From Fulvivirga ligni (lineage in GTDB: Bacteria > Bacteroidota > Bacteroidia > Cytophagales > Cyclobacteriaceae): DNA of 64,000 nucleotides. Below, piece after piece: positions 62,490 through 64,000 of this stretch. Within the stretch, counting starts at the first letter, position 1, and each line of letters begins with the position of its first letter. The stretch spans positions 6,348,501-6,412,500 of the forward strand of contig NZ_CP089979.1 in NCBI RefSeq assembly GCF_021389935.1, written 5' to 3'. The notes under the pieces are model-generated. The model ran no database searches, was not told where the DNA came from, and saw only the letters and a list, made by a program, of their open reading frames with translations. A program made the translations under genes and the position numbers.

Positions 62490-63246
62490 ATGCGCAATCC
62501 AACCCGAAGAAATAGAAATATAGGAACCAGCAAGCAAGGACATGGTAAAGACAACAAACTTACTATACCGTATCCAGCAGTTGTAGAAAAATCATTTATT
62601 GAAAGGCTATCTGATTATCATAAGGAGAATCGCACAATAAATGGAAATAATTTCAAGTTCGTTATAGAAACTACCAGAGAGAATTCAGCACATGCATGTA
62701 CCGTGGATGATATAGCAGAGATTATCCGCCACATACCTCCGGAGGATTATCAAGATCTTAACCTAATTATTCTAAGGCAACCAAAAAGAAAAGAAGAAAT
62801 ACTAGCTTCGGTTTGGGGTAGGCTAATCTACTCTTATGATTTTGAAGGCACGAATGGCCCGGCCATTATGTTGGAAGCTATTGATTCTGACAAAACCCTT
62901 AAATGGACAAAACATCTGACCCCGGAAAAAAGATGGTCATGATTTTGTGGAAACCAAAAGGCACTACGAAGCTGAATATAATATTGAGAATGTTCGAAAC
63001 ACACAACTTTACCGCACACTTCCTCATGAATTCGGACATTACAAACATTTTTTAAAGGAAGTAGAAGACCCGGGAAGTGATGATGAACCGTTCGAAGAAT
63101 GGGAAAAAAGATATGACAGCTACTTCAGCATACCATCAGCTACTAAAGAGCAATTTGCTCATCAGTATGCAGACAAGCTCAGAAAAAAGTTAGAAGAAAG
63201 TAGAGTGATTCCATTTGAGAGGATAGAAGACAAACCAGAGTGTTAA
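62490..63246 (+). pseudogene. Putative zinc metallopeptidase-like protein split by a frameshift
   Basis: The first frame (62490-62942, 150 codons) ends just after an A6 run at 62926-62931. If that run held five A, the frame would continue through DGHDFVETKRHYEAE into the second frame (to 63246), giving 251 residues with the zinc-binding LPHEFGHYKHF. The N-terminal 60-130 residues look like a compact globular domain (TVDDIAEIIRHIPPEDYQDLNLIIL). I do not recognise the family. The split may be a sequencing error, a mutation or slippage at AAAAAAG. Confidence 0.65.
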
Positions 63247-63344
63247 CTCATAAAGTTAAATATCACATTCATAATTATAGGCCTAATAACACCGAGTTTT
63301 GTCCTCATTAAATACGAACCTGAATCAATAAAACTAGAAGACAC

Positions 63345-63731
63345 TCACCTCCTCCCCCAACACACAAAACCCGCAAACAACCCAAACACTAAATTAAATC
63401 CAATATCCTCAGCCTCACCTCTGGAGACATGAAAGACAATGGCACTAACCATTAATACCACTACACCCAGAGCTGCCCAGAAGGTAAGCGCGGGCTTAAT
63501 GTTTAATAATCCTGGTAATACTAATCCCAAACCTCCTAAGAAATCGATAATGGCTGTGGTGTATAAAAAGGCAGGTGATACTTCCGCCATCCAGGACCAT
63601 AAGTCAGACAGTTGAGGTTGTGGGGTGAAGATTTTCATGTATGCTCCCCAGACTAAAGTAAGGCACATGAGGATCTGAACGATCCATAAAATAATATTAA
63701 AGGCCTTTGATATATTTTTCTTAGCTGTCAT
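63345..63731 (-). CDS. DoxX family membrane protein
   Basis: The 128-residue protein has four membrane segments (FNIILWIVQILMCLTLVWGAYM, FLYTTAIIDFLGGLGLVLPG, LTFWAALGVVVLMVSAIVF, IGFNLVFGLFAGFVCWG). Residues such as ELSDLWSWMAEVSPAF and SRGEAEDIGFN match small DoxX proteins. It is divergent from a HxlR regulator across palindromic sites. Confidence 0.8.
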   Translation of the reverse strand: MTAKKNISKAFNIILWIVQILMCLTLVWGAYMKIFTPQPQLSDLWSWMAEVSPAFLYTTAIIDFLGGLGLVLPGLLNIKPALTFWAALGVVVLMVSAIVFHVSRGEAEDIGFNLVFGLFAGFVCWGRR

Positions 63732-63773
63732 GTTTTAAAGTTTAATTACAGCCTCAAAAGTATTTATCTTTAC

Positions 63774-63824
63774 TATCCATTGGATATTACTTTCCCATTG
63801 GATAGCACTACCCAAATGGAAAGT
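63774..63824. promoter_or_regulatory. Candidate HxlR operator
   Basis: TATCCA-T-TGGATA (63774-63786) is a perfect inverted repeat. ACTTTCC (63789-63795) and GGAAAGT (63818-63824) form a second, longer dyad around ATTGG / CCAAAT. Both lie between the divergent DoxX and HxlR genes. Confidence 0.6.
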
Positions 63825-63846
63825 ATGAGTAGAAATTGATAAAAGC

Positions 63847-64000
63847 ATGCTAACAAGAGAAGATTGCCCTGAAAACGTACTAGCCATTAAAGATGCTTTA
63901 GAAGCCCTGGAAGGCAGATGGAAACTTTTGATCTTACTTTCTCTTTCTATGCGGAGCATGCGATTCAAAGAGATATCAAGACAAATTTCTGGTATTACTG
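63847..64000 (+). CDS. HxlR family regulator (partial, cut by window end)
   Basis: The ATG at 63847 opens a frame of 51 codons that runs off the end. It reads REDCPENVLAIKDALEALEGRW and MRFKEISRQISGIT, the HxlR N-terminal Cys-Pro and helix-turn-helix signature. It is divergent from the DoxX gene, matching the HxlR/DoxX pair at 27931-28770. Confidence 0.85.
   Translation, partial: MLTREDCPENVLAIKDALEALEGRWKLLILLSLSMRSMRFKEISRQISGIT

Overview
The window looks like a chromosome segment of a Bacteroidota bacterium, probably a Cytophagales member near Fulvivirga, Roseivirga or Marivirga (inference). The support is a SusC/SusD pair, a hybrid two-component regulator of the polysaccharide-utilisation type, surface proteins with type IX secretion (T9SS) C-terminal sorting domains, lipoproteins with acidic residues after the lipobox Cys, and TTTG / TAnnTTTG promoters. 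I saw no prophage, insertion sequence, CRISPR array or rRNA.

Region 1 (1-20160) is a polysaccharide utilisation locus. The minus strand carries susC, susD, a GH43 lipoprotein, an unassigned probable glycosidase, a GH5-like lipoprotein, an aldose 1-epimerase, a second GH43, a glutaminase-like multidomain enzyme and a GH2 enzyme. The divergent hybrid histidine kinase/AraC regulator lies upstream of susC. GH43, GH2 and GalM together suggest a glycan containing arabinose and/or galactose. Hairpins after susD and after the first GH43 should step down expression of the distal enzymes.

Region 2 (20164-39287) is a set of small units: a bacteriophytochrome hybrid kinase, a ThuA-like protein, LysR plus a YeiH-type exporter, a bestrophin channel, and several redox/stress modules (HxlR/DoxX, MarR-GNAT/OsmC, OhrR/DoxX). 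Palindromic operators are visible between or upstream of these genes. Next come an M48 peptidase, an MBL-fold hydrolase, 3-methyladenine glycosylase I, a Crp/Fnr regulator and a YiaA/B membrane protein.

Region 3 (39290-48344) is accessory: a membrane protein flanked by short repeats, two T9SS surface proteins, an exported protein gene broken by an in-frame stop, and a PD40 beta-propeller.

Region 4 (48490-50090) is the most unusual. Two nearly identical units each carry a Bacteroidota promoter, a leader hairpin, a tRNA-like class II RNA and a terminator. The RNAs have a Leu-type D arm, a non-standard anticodon loop without U33 and a roughly 60-nt variable arm. The copies differ at six positions, and those in the T and acceptor stems preserve pairing. 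A separate 55-nt miniature tRNA-like sequence lies 0.9 kb away on the other strand.

Region 5 (50178-64000) holds a pstSCAB phosphate transporter with an outer-membrane porin, a 1-Cys peroxiredoxin gene with two frameshifts beside an Rrf2 regulator, NmrA, MFS and AraC genes, PEP carboxylase, a metallopeptidase-like gene split at a poly-A run, and a second divergent HxlR/DoxX pair cut by the window edge. Three broken genes in about 21 kb point to real decay or to homopolymer errors in the assembly.
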